Origin: Carnobacterium pleistocenium FTR1
GTDB lineage: Bacteria > Bacillota > Bacilli > Lactobacillales > Carnobacteriaceae
DNA: 64,000 bases
Assembly (NCBI RefSeq): GCF_000744285.1
Contig: NZ_JQLQ01000002.1
Location: 62,001 to 126,000 of the forward strand
Direction of reading: 5' to 3'
Each line of letters starts with the position of its first letter. The stretch's first letter is position 1. The notes below the pieces were generated by a model, which was not told the origin of the DNA, searched no databases, and saw only the letters and a list, made by a program, of their open reading frames with translations. A program made the position numbers and the translations under genes. Positions 7,470 through 14,915 of the stretch are shown piece by piece.

Positions 7470-7784
7470 GTGACAATAGAAATTTACAATTTAAAATCTG
7501 GAGCAAAGCATGGAGAGTATTGGTTTTCGACTCTTAGTGGAAATGGCTATGAACTCCAAATCCACGAAAAAATTTTCTTAAAGCGCGTGCCTAGATCCGA
7601 TATAGACTATATTGTCACTTCTCCCCTTCGCGGCGATTACGAATACATTGAAGTGGTTGCAGATTTCGATATCAGTGTTGGACAGCCAGCTGTCTTCATT
7701 CTGAAAGGCTTAGGCAGCCTACCGATTACAATAAGACAAACCACAATTGTAATGACGATTCATGACCTTCAAGATATGGAATGA
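7470..7784 (+). CDS. hypothetical 104-aa protein (GTG start)
   Basis: GTG start at 7470 preceded by ATAGGATAGGACGTGTATTT. Beta-rich soluble protein; the tail (PITIRQTTIVMTIHDLQDME) suggests a small barrel. No known family recognised. Last gene before the excision/integration module. Confidence 0.55.
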   Translation: MTIEIYNLKSGAKHGEYWFSTLSGNGYELQIHEKIFLKRVPRSDIDYIVTSPLRGDYEYIEVVADFDISVGQPAVFILKGLGSLPITIRQTTIVMTIHDLQDME

Positions 7785-7827
7785 GGATATTTATGAATGA
7801 AATGAGAGAATGGAGGGTTATGAGGTT

Positions 7828-8109
7828 ATGAATGAATTGAAAATCGTTTTAGCAGATAACCAATTAAATAATTTGCGTAGTGCTGTGTATGATTCATTAA
7901 TTAAGGAAATTCAAAGAGCTCGACAAGATGCAGGCTTGGAAAGACGTTACTTAAATAAAAAAGATATTTGCGACTATCTTCATGTAGCAAACAACACTTT
8001 AGATAAGTGGATTGAAATGGGACTTCCTAGAATAAGCATTGGTGGATCAGTTCGTTACGATAAATTTGCAATAGATGATTGGATGCAGAGTTCAGTTGAG
8101 ACTGCTTAA
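7828..8109 (+). CDS. excisionase-like helix-turn-helix protein
   Basis: 93-aa protein whose C-terminal half (LNKKDICDYLHVANNTLDKWIEMGLPRISIGGSVRYDKFAIDDWM) is a MerR/excisionase-type winged helix (HTH_17 family). Such proteins bend DNA at att sites and steer the integrase towards excision. I place the start at 7828, with GGAGG 11 bases upstream; 7810 is an in-frame alternative. A 12-codon mini-ORF (7793-7831) ends in an ATGA overlap with this start, another sign of coupling. A terminator follows at once, separating it from the integrase. Confidence 0.8.
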   Translation: MNELKIVLADNQLNNLRSAVYDSLIKEIQRARQDAGLERRYLNKKDICDYLHVANNTLDKWIEMGLPRISIGGSVRYDKFAIDDWMQSSVETA

Positions 8110-8111
8110 AA

Positions 8112-8152
8112 AAGTAAGCCGGAATGTAGCTATCTATGTTTCGGTTTTTTTA
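8112..8152 (+). terminator. terminator between excisionase and integrase genes
   Basis: The arms AAGCCGGAATGTAG and CTATGTTTCGGTT pair with a 4-base loop and lead into seven T. The ATG at 8136, which would give the longest integrase frame, lies inside this hairpin and is therefore an unlikely start. Confidence 0.65.
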
Positions 8153-8168
8153 TAAGGATGTGTATGAT

Positions 8169-9413
8169 GTGGCAATTACAAAAACTAAAAACGGCACTTT
8201 TCGATTAGAAATATATTATCCAAAGGAAGTACAGCAGATAACCGGAGTAAAGGAACGATATAAGAAAACATTCTCGACATTTGATGAAGCCACTAGAGAA
8301 GAAAAAAAAATAAAAAAACAAATAGAGCAAGTACTGTATGAAAAAAATTCTAGAGCGTTAGAAATAAAAGGAAATATAAAGTTTGAGGTTTTTTACAAAG
8401 ATATTTGGTGGGAAATGTATATTTCTGGTTCTTCTGGTAGAATAAGACAAGCTCCAAGTAATGCTACTATAAAGAATACTAAAGATATTTTTAGACTGCA
8501 TATCATTCCAATATTCGGAGATTATTCAATAAAGCATTTAAATGATAATAAGGAAATTGTATTGCGTGAATTAACTAAATTATCTCAATCGTATGCTAAT
8601 ATCAAAGTAGTAAAAAGTTACGTTAATCAAATGTTTGAGATAGCCGAGCTATTGGACTATATTGAATACAATAGAGTTCAAAAAGTTATTCAATATGTTT
8701 CAGCGCCTAAAAAACAGAAACTAAAAGAAAAAAGAGAATTAGAAGGGGAGTCACTAACTGCCCCAGAGTTGATACAGTGGATTGATACAGCGAATGAAGA
8801 ATACAAAAATGGAACGATGATTATGCAAGATTATGTTTTGTTTATGTTAACTCTGAATTTAGGAGATAGAAAAAGTGAAAGTTATGCTTTGCAATGGAAA
8901 AATATTATCTTAGATACTGGATATGTATTACTAGTGCAAAATTTATCAAAAACAAAAGAATTAAAGTCAACTAAAGGGAAAAAAAATACTAAGATTGCTA
9001 TACCTCAATTTTTAATTGAATTACTTAAAGAGTGGAAAGAGTACCAAAAAGAAGAACTTAAGAAAATTGAGGTAAGGCAAACAGGAGAACAATTTTTATT
9101 TACGTATACTAACGCTAAAGGAGAAATGAATTTACCAGTTCATATTGATTATTTGAATTATAGGCTAAATTCAATACGTAGAAGGCACCCAGAGCTAGTT
9201 AAAACAAATCCTCATAAGTTGAGGCATACGTACTCTACATTAGCTCGTGAAGGTGGTGCAACGATGGCAGAAATATCAGAGTCATTGACTCATTCTGATA
9301 CCAAAATTACAGAGGCATATGTAAATACTCCAAATATCGTAAATTTGTCAACCTATGAAAAATTTGAAGGTCGGTTAAATGAAGAACGATTAAAAAATAA
9401 AGGAAATGTGTAG
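8169..9413 (+). CDS. int: tyrosine integrase of the rpsI-specific element
   Basis: Site-specific recombinase predicted to insert and excise the element at the 3' end of rpsI. It has an N-terminal AP2-like arm-binding domain (AITKTKNGTFRLEIYYPKE...), a SAM-like core-binding domain, and a C-terminal catalytic domain with the first Arg in LNLGDRKSES, HKLRHTYS, LTHSDTKITEAY and the nucleophile Tyr in EAYVN. I prefer the GTG at 8169, preceded by AAGGATG, over upstream starts in the terminator. About 414 aa, normal for Tn916/ICESt1-type integrases. The gene is read towards attR, 130 bases away, as usual for such elements. Confidence 0.9.
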   Translation: MAITKTKNGTFRLEIYYPKEVQQITGVKERYKKTFSTFDEATREEKKIKKQIEQVLYEKNSRALEIKGNIKFEVFYKDIWWEMYISGSSGRIRQAPSNATIKNTKDIFRLHIIPIFGDYSIKHLNDNKEIVLRELTKLSQSYANIKVVKSYVNQMFEIAELLDYIEYNRVQKVIQYVSAPKKQKLKEKRELEGESLTAPELIQWIDTANEEYKNGTMIMQDYVLFMLTLNLGDRKSESYALQWKNIILDTGYVLLVQNLSKTKELKSTKGKKNTKIAIPQFLIELLKEWKEYQKEELKKIEVRQTGEQFLFTYTNAKGEMNLPVHIDYLNYRLNSIRRRHPELVKTNPHKLRHTYSTLAREGGATMAEISESLTHSDTKITEAYVNTPNIVNLSTYEKFEGRLNEERLKNKGNV

Positions 9414-9544
9414 AAAATTAGGGTCGATATTGTGGGACGAGATGTTAGAAATGAATTGAAATACAGTGAAAGAAGAGGTATAAGAATATCCAAGAGATGT
9501 TGGTACTTCAAGTTTTTGAAGCTTTAACGAATTTGTTCATATCT

Positions 9545-9597
9545 AACCAGGTCTTAAAAAAGCGCGTAAAGCTTCACAATTCTCAAAACGTTAATAT
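9545..9597 (+). repeat. attR: 53-bp direct repeat
   Basis: Second copy of the rpsI 3'-end sequence (52 of 53 bases match 274-326). It carries the last 16 rpsI codons and the stop without an upstream reading frame. It marks the right boundary of the element. Confidence 0.92.
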
Positions 9598-9612
9598 TTA
9601 TATATCAATGTT

Positions 9613-9651
9613 TAAAGACACTTTCCAATTTATTGGAAGGTGTCTTTTTTG
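9613..9651 (+). terminator. displaced native rpsI terminator
   Basis: Near-perfect hairpin (AAAGACACTTTCCAAT / ATTGGAAGGTGTCTTTT) with a T run, 16 bases after the attR stop codon. It sits at the position relative to the S9 codons expected of the original chromosomal terminator, now about 9.3 kb from the gene. Confidence 0.8.
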
Positions 9652-9781
9652 CGTTGACCTTTTCCACCTAAAGGTTAGAGTATTTAGTAAATTTCTCTGC
9701 TGTATTATTTCTTGATTTTTTGGTAACGTGGGTATAGATATTTAAATTGATTTGAATACTTGCAGGGTCTAATCCTTTATA

Positions 9782-9829
9782 CTGTCATACACATGCGCCA
9801 TCCTTTAATAATAAACATGTGTATGACAG
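9782..9829. repeat. perfect 14-bp inverted repeat in a gene-free stretch
   Basis: CTGTCATACACATG and its exact complement CATGTGTATGACAG are separated by 20 bases. There is no T run, so it is not an ordinary terminator. No gene is seen between attR and 10039; otherwise this stretch of about 390 bases holds nothing I can name. Confidence 0.6.
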
Positions 9830-10038
9830 AAACCTTGAGGAAATATTTTAAGTAAATAATTATTTCAAATTATTTGATTAATCTAGTTTTTTCAAGAGTA
9901 GATTTAATACAAATTTTTCGTGAATATGATTATTTTCTTCGTTTGATAAATTGTAGAAGCATAATCACCTTCTTTTTTATCCTAATGATGTAGTACTGAT
10001 CATTTGTAGATATAAGTAGTTCTTTAAGAGCTGATAAC

Positions 10039-10081
10039 AAAGAAATAGCTCTACCCCGGAGAGGGCAGAGCTATTTCTTTA
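10039..10081 (-). terminator. strong terminator for the DUF3006/MBL gene pair
   Basis: AGAAATAGCTCT and AGAGCTATTTCTTT pair perfectly around a GC-rich loop. On the minus strand it lies 11 bases after the DUF3006 stop and is followed by TTTCTTTG. Confidence 0.8.
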
Positions 10082-10091
10082 CGGGAAAAAT

Positions 10092-10310
10092 CTATTCTTC
10101 TTCGAATAATTCTTTCATAAGATCTTCAATTTCTGTTCTTAATTTATCTGTACCAGCCTTATCAATAGTAATTGAATCACCATCGAAAATAAGTAAGTCA
10201 CCAACTTCACTACCTTCAGGTAACTTTTTTTTGGGGATATCACGCATATCAGAATCAAACTCTATTACTGCTAGGTTACCTTCGAAACGATCAATAATAC
10301 CTTTTTTCAT
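10092..10310 (-). CDS. DUF3006 small acidic protein
   Basis: 72 residues. It matches the DUF3006 pattern (MKKGIIDRFEGNLAVIEFD, then LPEGSEVGDLLIFDGDSIT, acidic helical tail). These proteins are typically encoded beside secreted ComEC/Rec2-like metallo-beta-lactamase-fold proteins, as here, where the gene follows with a 1-base gap. Biochemical role unknown; it may be a small OB-like partner or regulator of the hydrolase. Recognition of the family is good, function is not established. Confidence 0.85.
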   Translation of the reverse strand: MKKGIIDRFEGNLAVIEFDSDMRDIPKKKLPEGSEVGDLLIFDGDSITIDKAGTDKLRTEIEDLMKELFEEE

Positions 10311-10311
10311 T

Positions 10312-11151
10312 TTATTTCACCGTCTTTACCGTAATTTTTGAGCCATTAGATGTAAATATAATATTACCAAATTTATCTGTTCGATAGACAGTTGATTTTA
10401 CAGCCTTTAATCGATTTAAAGCAGTTGAAGTAGGATGTCCATAACTATTTTTACCTACAGAAATGACAGAATATGTAGGTTTTGCTTTATTTAATAAGTT
10501 TGCAGTTGTTGAATCTTTAGATCCATGATGACCAACTTTTAAAACGTCAACTTTAGAAATTAATTTTTTTGCTAGCATATCGGTTTCTGATTTTGCTTCG
10601 GAATCACCCATAAATAAGAATGCTTTTTTATTATGTTTAAGATGTAAAACAGCACTCCAGTTATTCAAATCACTTTTAGCATATGTTTTTACTGGAGCAA
10701 GAAATTTCAACGTAATATCTTTGGCTATTGTAGGGATTTCAACTCCTTGTTTAGCAACCGTAATTTTTAATTTCTTATTCTTTACTGATAAAAGAAAATC
10801 TTTATATGCTTGAGTAGTATGACTTACATTAGGTGCATAAACTTTATTCACTTTCATATTTTTAATGACATAAGCTAATCCACCGACGTGATCAGCATCC
10901 GGATGAGTGGATACAACCGCAGTTAAAGTAGAAACTTTATATTTCTTTAAGTATTTAACAACTTCGGGACCTTTACCTTTGCCTCCACCGTCGATCAATA
11001 TATTTTCATTAGGTGTTTGAATCAGGGTAGCATCACCTTGACCAATATTTAAAAAATGAACCTGAACCGAACTTGCAGCCTCAACATCTTTAATTCCAGT
11101 AAAAAATAAAGCAAATAATAGAATAAGAGTAATGACTCTTATTTTTTTCAT
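10312..11151 (-). CDS. secreted metallo-beta-lactamase-fold hydrolase (ComEC/Rec2 C-terminal-like)
   Basis: 279 aa with an N-terminal signal peptide (about residues 1-26, MKKIRVITLILLFALFFTGIK), so exported or membrane-bound. The mature part begins QVHFLNIGQGDATLIQTP, the hallmark of the ComEC-type MBL domain, with the metal motif HPDADH at 83-88 and later GDSEAKSE, GHHGSKDS and YGHPTS. Family members are proposed nucleases or phosphodiesterases acting outside the cell, and the ComEC domain is linked to DNA uptake. Gene order MBL then DUF3006 is a conserved pair. Substrate unknown. Confidence 0.85.
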   Translation of the reverse strand: MKKIRVITLILLFALFFTGIKDVEAASSVQVHFLNIGQGDATLIQTPNENILIDGGGKGKGPEVVKYLKKYKVSTLTAVVSTHPDADHVGGLAYVIKNMKVNKVYAPNVSHTTQAYKDFLLSVKNKKLKITVAKQGVEIPTIAKDITLKFLAPVKTYAKSDLNNWSAVLHLKHNKKAFLFMGDSEAKSETDMLAKKLISKVDVLKVGHHGSKDSTTANLLNKAKPTYSVISVGKNSYGHPTSTALNRLKAVKSTVYRTDKFGNIIFTSNGSKITVKTVK

Positions 11152-11254
11152 AGCTACTCCTCCAAGTAAAATAATGTATACTAATTAATACGTTTTCATT
11201 TAAAAGTATACGTTATTTTTATAAAAGAGTATAGTAAAATAACAAGCAGATTTT

Positions 11255-11488
11255 TCATAGAAGAGGAAAATTTAAATCTTCATCGAATTTGAGCATTTTT
11301 TTTAAATTTTGTAGATTTTTAGTGTAGAAATCAGCTAGTGCTTTTGATAATTCAATAGTAAAAAACTTATCAGGACAAGGATATGTTTTACATAATTCAA
11401 GAAAGCTAAATTCGACAAAATAGTGTTCTTCTAGTTCATATGCCTTTAGAACAAACCCTTCATTATAGTATAGGAATAAAATATTCAT
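11255..11488 (-). CDS. hypothetical 77-aa protein
   Basis: Starts with an ATG preceded by TAAAGGAGACTACAT on the minus strand, a strong site. Soluble, aromatic-rich N-terminus (MNILFLYYNEGFVLKAYELEEHYFVEFSFLEL); no family recognised. It stands alone, about 100 bases upstream of the MBL gene on the same strand. Confidence 0.55.
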   Translation of the reverse strand: MNILFLYYNEGFVLKAYELEEHYFVEFSFLELCKTYPCPDKFFTIELSKALADFYTKNLQNLKKMLKFDEDLNFPLL

Positions 11489-11565
11489 ATGTAGTCTCCT
11501 TTAAATGTGATACTTCTACTATACGCAGACTAAGTTGAATGATTTATAATTAGTTGTTTTTTTTA

Positions 11566-11730
11566 GAAACCTAGTCTGGAAATAAGTGAGGTCTCACTGA
11601 CTTCATCTTTCTTAATCCCGATATATTTATCTTTGGACCGAATATCTCTACCAGTGTAGTCATGTCTTCGTTTTTCTTGTAGTAGTGGTAGCCAACTATC
11701 TTCCGTAGCGTATGTGTGAAGATAATTTTT
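11566..11730 (-). pseudogene. decayed 3' fragment of a tyrosine recombinase
   Basis: The stretch aligns by eye with the 3' end of the intact recombinase at 14113-14664: same start (GAAACCTA.. on the plus strand), ..CACTGACTTCATCTT.., ..GTAGTGGTAGCCAACTATCTTCCG... Frame is broken and the catalytic HxxR region is missing. It is a fossil second copy about 2.5 kb from the intact gene, in the same orientation, so the two may once have flanked an exchanged segment. Confidence 0.75.
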
Positions 11731-11787
11731 TTCTAATAAATTTTAAGACAGATACTTTAGTTAATGGGAATTATGTCTACCTAGTTA

Positions 11788-11856
11788 TTACCATCTACAA
11801 GTAAAAACACAACCACCTGATAGCCCTCCGCCAGTAAGCCATTGCCAGAATGTCAT
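11788..11856 (-). CDS. 22-aa Trp/Gly/Cys-rich micro-ORF
   Basis: On the minus strand AAAGGAAGTAGCTTATT precedes an ATG opening 22 codons: N-terminal MTFWQWLTGGG, then LSGGCVFTCRW. Two Cys, three Trp and a GGG/GG pair make it unlike random AT-rich sequence. It lies downstream of a truncated ABC ATPase and a small membrane protein on the same strand. It could be a short secreted peptide or bacteriocin-like product; there is no direct evidence. Confidence 0.35.
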   Translation of the reverse strand: MTFWQWLTGGGLSGGCVFTCRW

Positions 11857-11934
11857 AATAAGCTACTTCCTTTTATTATGAATTTATAGAATAAAGTTTA
11901 TAACGTGTTATCAATTACTATTTGTTATTACTTC

Positions 11935-12135
11935 TTATTTGAATTTATCAACGATGTAAATAAATAGGAAGTATAGTAAAGAAAAGAAGATTGAGGTACT
12001 TATTATTAAAAGGGCCCCCTTTTTTTTACTTATGATTTCTTTTTTTTGTCCTATATAACTGATCATTATCATACATAAAAAGAGAAACAGTAAAAATAAA
12101 AGTGTACCTATACGGATGTAATTTTCAATATTCAT
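11935..12135 (-). CDS. small two-helix membrane protein
   Basis: 66 aa with hydrophobic segments at about 10-29 and 42-62. Its start overlaps the end of the truncated ABC ATPase gene by 11 bases, so they are co-transcribed. Small membrane proteins beside ABC ATPases are frequent in bacteriocin immunity/export loci. It could be a fragment of a larger permease. Confidence 0.5.
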   Translation of the reverse strand: MNIENYIRIGTLLFLLFLFLCMIMISYIGQKKEIISKKKGALLIISTSIFFSLLYFLFIYIVDKFK

Positions 12136-12490
12136 ATTCTATCCTCCCAATCTCTGTAATGAATAATTGTTCTAAACTACAACCATTAATATAATCTAAT
12201 CGTTTAATATTCTTATTAAATATTAAATATATATTATCTGCTAAATCCTCACAAAATTTTGTATTATGACTAGTTATAAGAATAGTCTTACCTTCTTTTT
12301 TTAAATTTAACAATGTTTCTTTAAAAAAAATTATTGAAAATATATCTAATCCAAGTGTTGGTTCGTCTAAGATAATAAAATCAGAATTTACAATTTCAAT
12401 AATACTCAAATTTACTTTTTGTTTCATCCCTCTTGAAAAAAACTTTACTAATTTGTTCGTTTCATTTTCAAGTTTATATTTTTTAAACAT
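12125..12490 (-). pseudogene. truncated ABC transporter ATP-binding protein
   Basis: 121 aa corresponding to the C-terminal half of an ABC ATPase: signature-like FSRGMKQK, Walker B FIILDEPTLGLD and H-loop ITSHN. Walker A and the Q-loop half are missing, so ATP hydrolysis is not expected. A ribosome binding site (AGAGGTGATTTT) precedes the ATG, so a short product could still be made. It sits between a peptide-gene remnant (12525-12713) and a small membrane gene, pointing to a deleted peptide-export locus. Confidence 0.75.
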
Positions 12491-12524
12491 AAAATCACCT
12501 CTAACCTATATAGCTACTTTATAG

Positions 12525-12713
12525 CTACTTCGTTTTGTATTTAGTCGCAACATGTTTTCCTGCTGCATTATACCCTTTGCTCATATAAAATTCTACCCAG
12601 CCATTCCCGTTTGTATCCCATTTTTTTGCAACTGCAGTTCCTGGAGCATTTCCTAATTTAGTCCATTGGGCTGAAGTCAGTAATCCTGTTACAGCAAGTA
12701 CAGGTAATCCAAT
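12525..12713 (-). pseudogene. remnant of a small secreted peptide gene
   Basis: An open frame without a start reads LPVLAVTGLLTSAQW, like the end of a signal peptide, then a 45-residue Gly/Lys/Trp-rich tail (KKWDTNGNGWVEFYMSKGY, then NAAGKHVATKY) and a stop. A stop codon directly upstream removes the N-terminus. The composition resembles a class of small secreted bacteriocin-like peptides, but I cannot name the family. Located 35 bases before the truncated ABC gene. Confidence 0.5.
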
Positions 12714-12939
12714 TTAGCATAATTCGGTTTTATGTAAACTATTGAATTATAAGTGAGCTCTTTTATTTTTTAGTCTGCTGCAAAGTTTAAGATGACGGTT
12801 GTTTAATTTTGTTTTTTGATTCAGAATATATTATATGATCGAATATTTTAGAAGGTTTTTACCAAAAAAAATTATACTTATTTTTTCAAGCAGCATGACA
12901 ATAAAAATAGACTTTTTCTTGTACAAAAGGAGTGACATA

Positions 12940-13143
12940 ATGAAAATAAACAAAAAACAATTTTGGATCTTAGCAATTTCATATGCAGCTGTAACTTTTA
13001 TTTTGAATAATGTACTTCATACGACTATAGGTAGCTTTTTAATGCAAATAAGTTACTTAGCTTTAGCCCTTGGACTAATTTTATTTACATATAAAATACT
13101 TGAAATCTTGATCAAACAATTTATCTACAATCGTAAAAAATAA
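12940..13143 (+). CDS. small membrane protein
   Basis: 67 aa. The ATG at 12940 follows AAAAGGAGTGACATA; the upstream in-frame ATG at 12835 has no such site. Two hydrophobic segments (about 9-27 and 34-52) and a basic tail. Function unknown. It is the first of a group of short plus-strand frames with good ribosome binding sites in this decayed region. Confidence 0.5.
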   Translation: MKINKKQFWILAISYAAVTFILNNVLHTTIGSFLMQISYLALALGLILFTYKILEILIKQFIYNRKK

Positions 13144-13262
13144 TACGCTACTTTTTCACTTTTAAGTTTACAGATCATTTCTTTATACTTGTCATTATCT
13201 AATCATAACTAACCTTTTTAACGGATAACAATAAAAGTAAGATAAGGAGAACTGAATTACTA

Positions 13263-13328
13263 GTGATTACTTTATTAGAAAATATCAATGAAGTAGCAAC
13301 AATCTTTTTTTATAATTTTCGTTATTAA
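13263..13328 (+). CDS. possible 21-aa micro-ORF (GTG start)
   Basis: GATAAGGAGAAC lies about 12 bases before a GTG opening 21 codons (MITLLENINEVATIF, then FYNFRY). It is short, hydrophobic and aromatic at the C-terminus. The ribosome binding site spacing is long, so this is only a candidate. Confidence 0.2.
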   Translation: MITLLENINEVATIFFYNFRY

Positions 13329-13385
13329 ATAAGGAGGAGATTATATTTCTCGAAATATTAAAGAAAATAAAAAGGAGTCATGAAT

Positions 13386-13763
13386 ATGTATTTAGTTATA
13401 ATGACGATTATATACAGTGCGATAACACAAATCTTTAATTTGAATTACGCACTTGCTTTTGGAATTTATTTGGTAGGCTTAAGTGTTGGAAAAGGAGTTC
13501 TCAGTAAAGAAGTTATTGATATTTTTAATTTAAGAAAAATGAGTTACATGTATAAAAAAATTGGGTTTAAAGATACACTGATGGAGCTAATCTCTTTAGT
13601 ATTAATCTATATTAATACATATTTGATTGATTACGAACCATTTTCTACTCTAGAATTTATTATTACATTTGTTATATTTTTACTTGTATACCGATTTTTA
13701 TTTTGGGGTATAATATTGAAATTCAAGGAGTTTTCGTTTGAAAATAGTACAAAGAGAGAATAA
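13386..13763 (+). CDS. hypothetical membrane protein
   Basis: 125 aa with about three hydrophobic segments (1-27 in two parts, 63-80, 88-110). AAAAGGAG lies 8 bases before the ATG at 13386, which I prefer to the ATG at 13380. No family recognised. A hairpin terminator follows at 13854. Could be an immunity-type membrane protein given the neighbouring peptide/ABC remnants; that is a guess from context. Confidence 0.5.
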   Translation: MYLVIMTIIYSAITQIFNLNYALAFGIYLVGLSVGKGVLSKEVIDIFNLRKMSYMYKKIGFKDTLMELISLVLIYINTYLIDYEPFSTLEFIITFVIFLLVYRFLFWGIILKFKEFSFENSTKRE

Positions 13764-13853
13764 ACTATTGCGTTAGGAGTTAGAACTGGTAAAAAAGCTA
13801 GTCTTCGCAGAAAAGAGAGGAAACGGGCTAACAAAGATTTACCAGAAAATATA

Positions 13854-13890
13854 TTTTAGAGCTTCAACCTATAGGTTAAAGCTCTAAAAC
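13854..13890 (+). terminator. rho-independent terminator
   Basis: TTTTAGAGCTTCAACC and GGTTAAAGCTCTAAAA form a long stem with a 4-base loop. It closes the small membrane gene unit at 13386. The next 220 bases up to 14113 hold nothing I can identify. Confidence 0.7.
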
Positions 13891-14112
13891 AGTGTGCTGT
13901 ATTTTACATAATATTATGGACTTGACTAACAATCTTGTTACTTTTAAGCACACTAATTTATTATAGTAGTTTACGAAGAAAGCGAAAGATCCAACCACTA
14001 ACATCATTCGAAAAAGCAATGTATATAATAACATCTATTTCAATATTTTTATACGTTTATAGTTTCTTTGCTCTCTATTTTTAGTCCTAAATAATTTTTT
14101 ATTGTTAAAATA

Positions 14113-14664
14113 TTAGAAACCTAACCTGAAATTCAACAGTGTCTCGCTGATTTCATCTTCATTGATACCAATATAACGCTTCGTAATTTTTTCGCTGCTG
14201 TGACCGAATATTTCCATCAGTGTGGCCACGTCTTTGGTTTTCTTGTAATAGTGGTAGCCGAATGTCTTACGCAGCGTGTGCGTGCCGATATCGTCTCTTC
14301 CTAACAGCTTCGCGACCTTTTGAAACATTTGATAGACCGTATTCACTTCTACATGACCACCTTTGGTGCTGGGAAACAAATAATCCTGGGGTTCTAGGTC
14401 TTTTGTATAGTCTTGGATCAAGTCCTGCAGACTACTCAAATATAAAATACGGGTTTTGCCTGTTTTTTTCTCGACGATTCGGGGGTTTTTGGAGGAAATC
14501 AGGTCTTGTTTCTTTAATTTTACAATATCTGACATACGTAAACCGCTATTAATGCCAATCAAAAACAGAAAAACATCCCGATCCGCGTTTTTATTTCTTC
14601 TTAAACAAAATAAAAAGTCGTTTATTTCTTGCTGAGTCCTTAATGGTTGGACGTTGTAACTCAT
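14113..14664 (-). CDS. short tyrosine recombinase (XerC/integrase catalytic type)
   Basis: 183 aa, essentially the catalytic domain alone: INSGLRMSDIVKLKK (first Arg), HTLRKTFGYHYYKK (HxxR), FGHSSEKITKRYIG (His and Tyr nucleophile). It lacks an arm-binding domain, as in a group of small recombinases in Lactobacillales and Listeria. No partner element or obvious att repeats are seen next to it. A 10-bp inverted repeat (ATACATGATT / AATCATGTAT, 14693-14730) lies over its promoter region and could be an operator or its own crossover site. Its fossil copy is at 11566. Confidence 0.85.
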   Translation of the reverse strand: MSYNVQPLRTQQEINDFLFCLRRNKNADRDVFLFLIGINSGLRMSDIVKLKKQDLISSKNPRIVEKKTGKTRILYLSSLQDLIQDYTKDLEPQDYLFPSTKGGHVEVNTVYQMFQKVAKLLGRDDIGTHTLRKTFGYHYYKKTKDVATLMEIFGHSSEKITKRYIGINEDEISETLLNFRLGF

Positions 14665-14692
14665 TTAAAAGCCCTCTCCTCTCACAAAAGCG

Positions 14693-14730
14693 ATACATGA
14701 TTTTGTTTATTATACCACATAATCATGTAT
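14693..14730. promoter_or_regulatory. 10-bp inverted repeat upstream of the short recombinase
   Basis: ATACATGATT (14693-14702) and AATCATGTAT (14721-14730) are exact complements spaced by 18 bases, about 30-65 bases upstream of the recombinase start. The size and spacing fit a recombinase core site or a dimeric repressor operator. Confidence 0.45.
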
Positions 14731-14915
14731 TGGAGGGTGAACTAAAAAAAGAACCCTATTGGAATAGGATTCCCGATACACGTTTTTATCTAATTTCATG
14801 TATCTTACTTTCTAAATAATGAATTCAGTAATAAAGAAATTAATAGAAAGAACTTTGTTAAATCAAGTTTCTATTTACTCTGTTTTATGTATCAATTGCT
14901 TTTATTAAATATTTT

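Noticed and set aside
327-9544. Self-transmissible conjugative element
   Set aside because: No VirB4-like ATPase, no VirB6/VirB8-like or lysozyme-like protein is present; only relaxase and coupling protein.
9497-9715. 72-aa frame across attR
   Set aside because: Runs through the att repeat and terminator in a frame different from rpsI; an accident of the repeat.
12525-12713. Lactococcin 972-type bacteriocin
   Set aside because: General size and neighbour genes would fit, but the residue pattern does not match what I know of that family.
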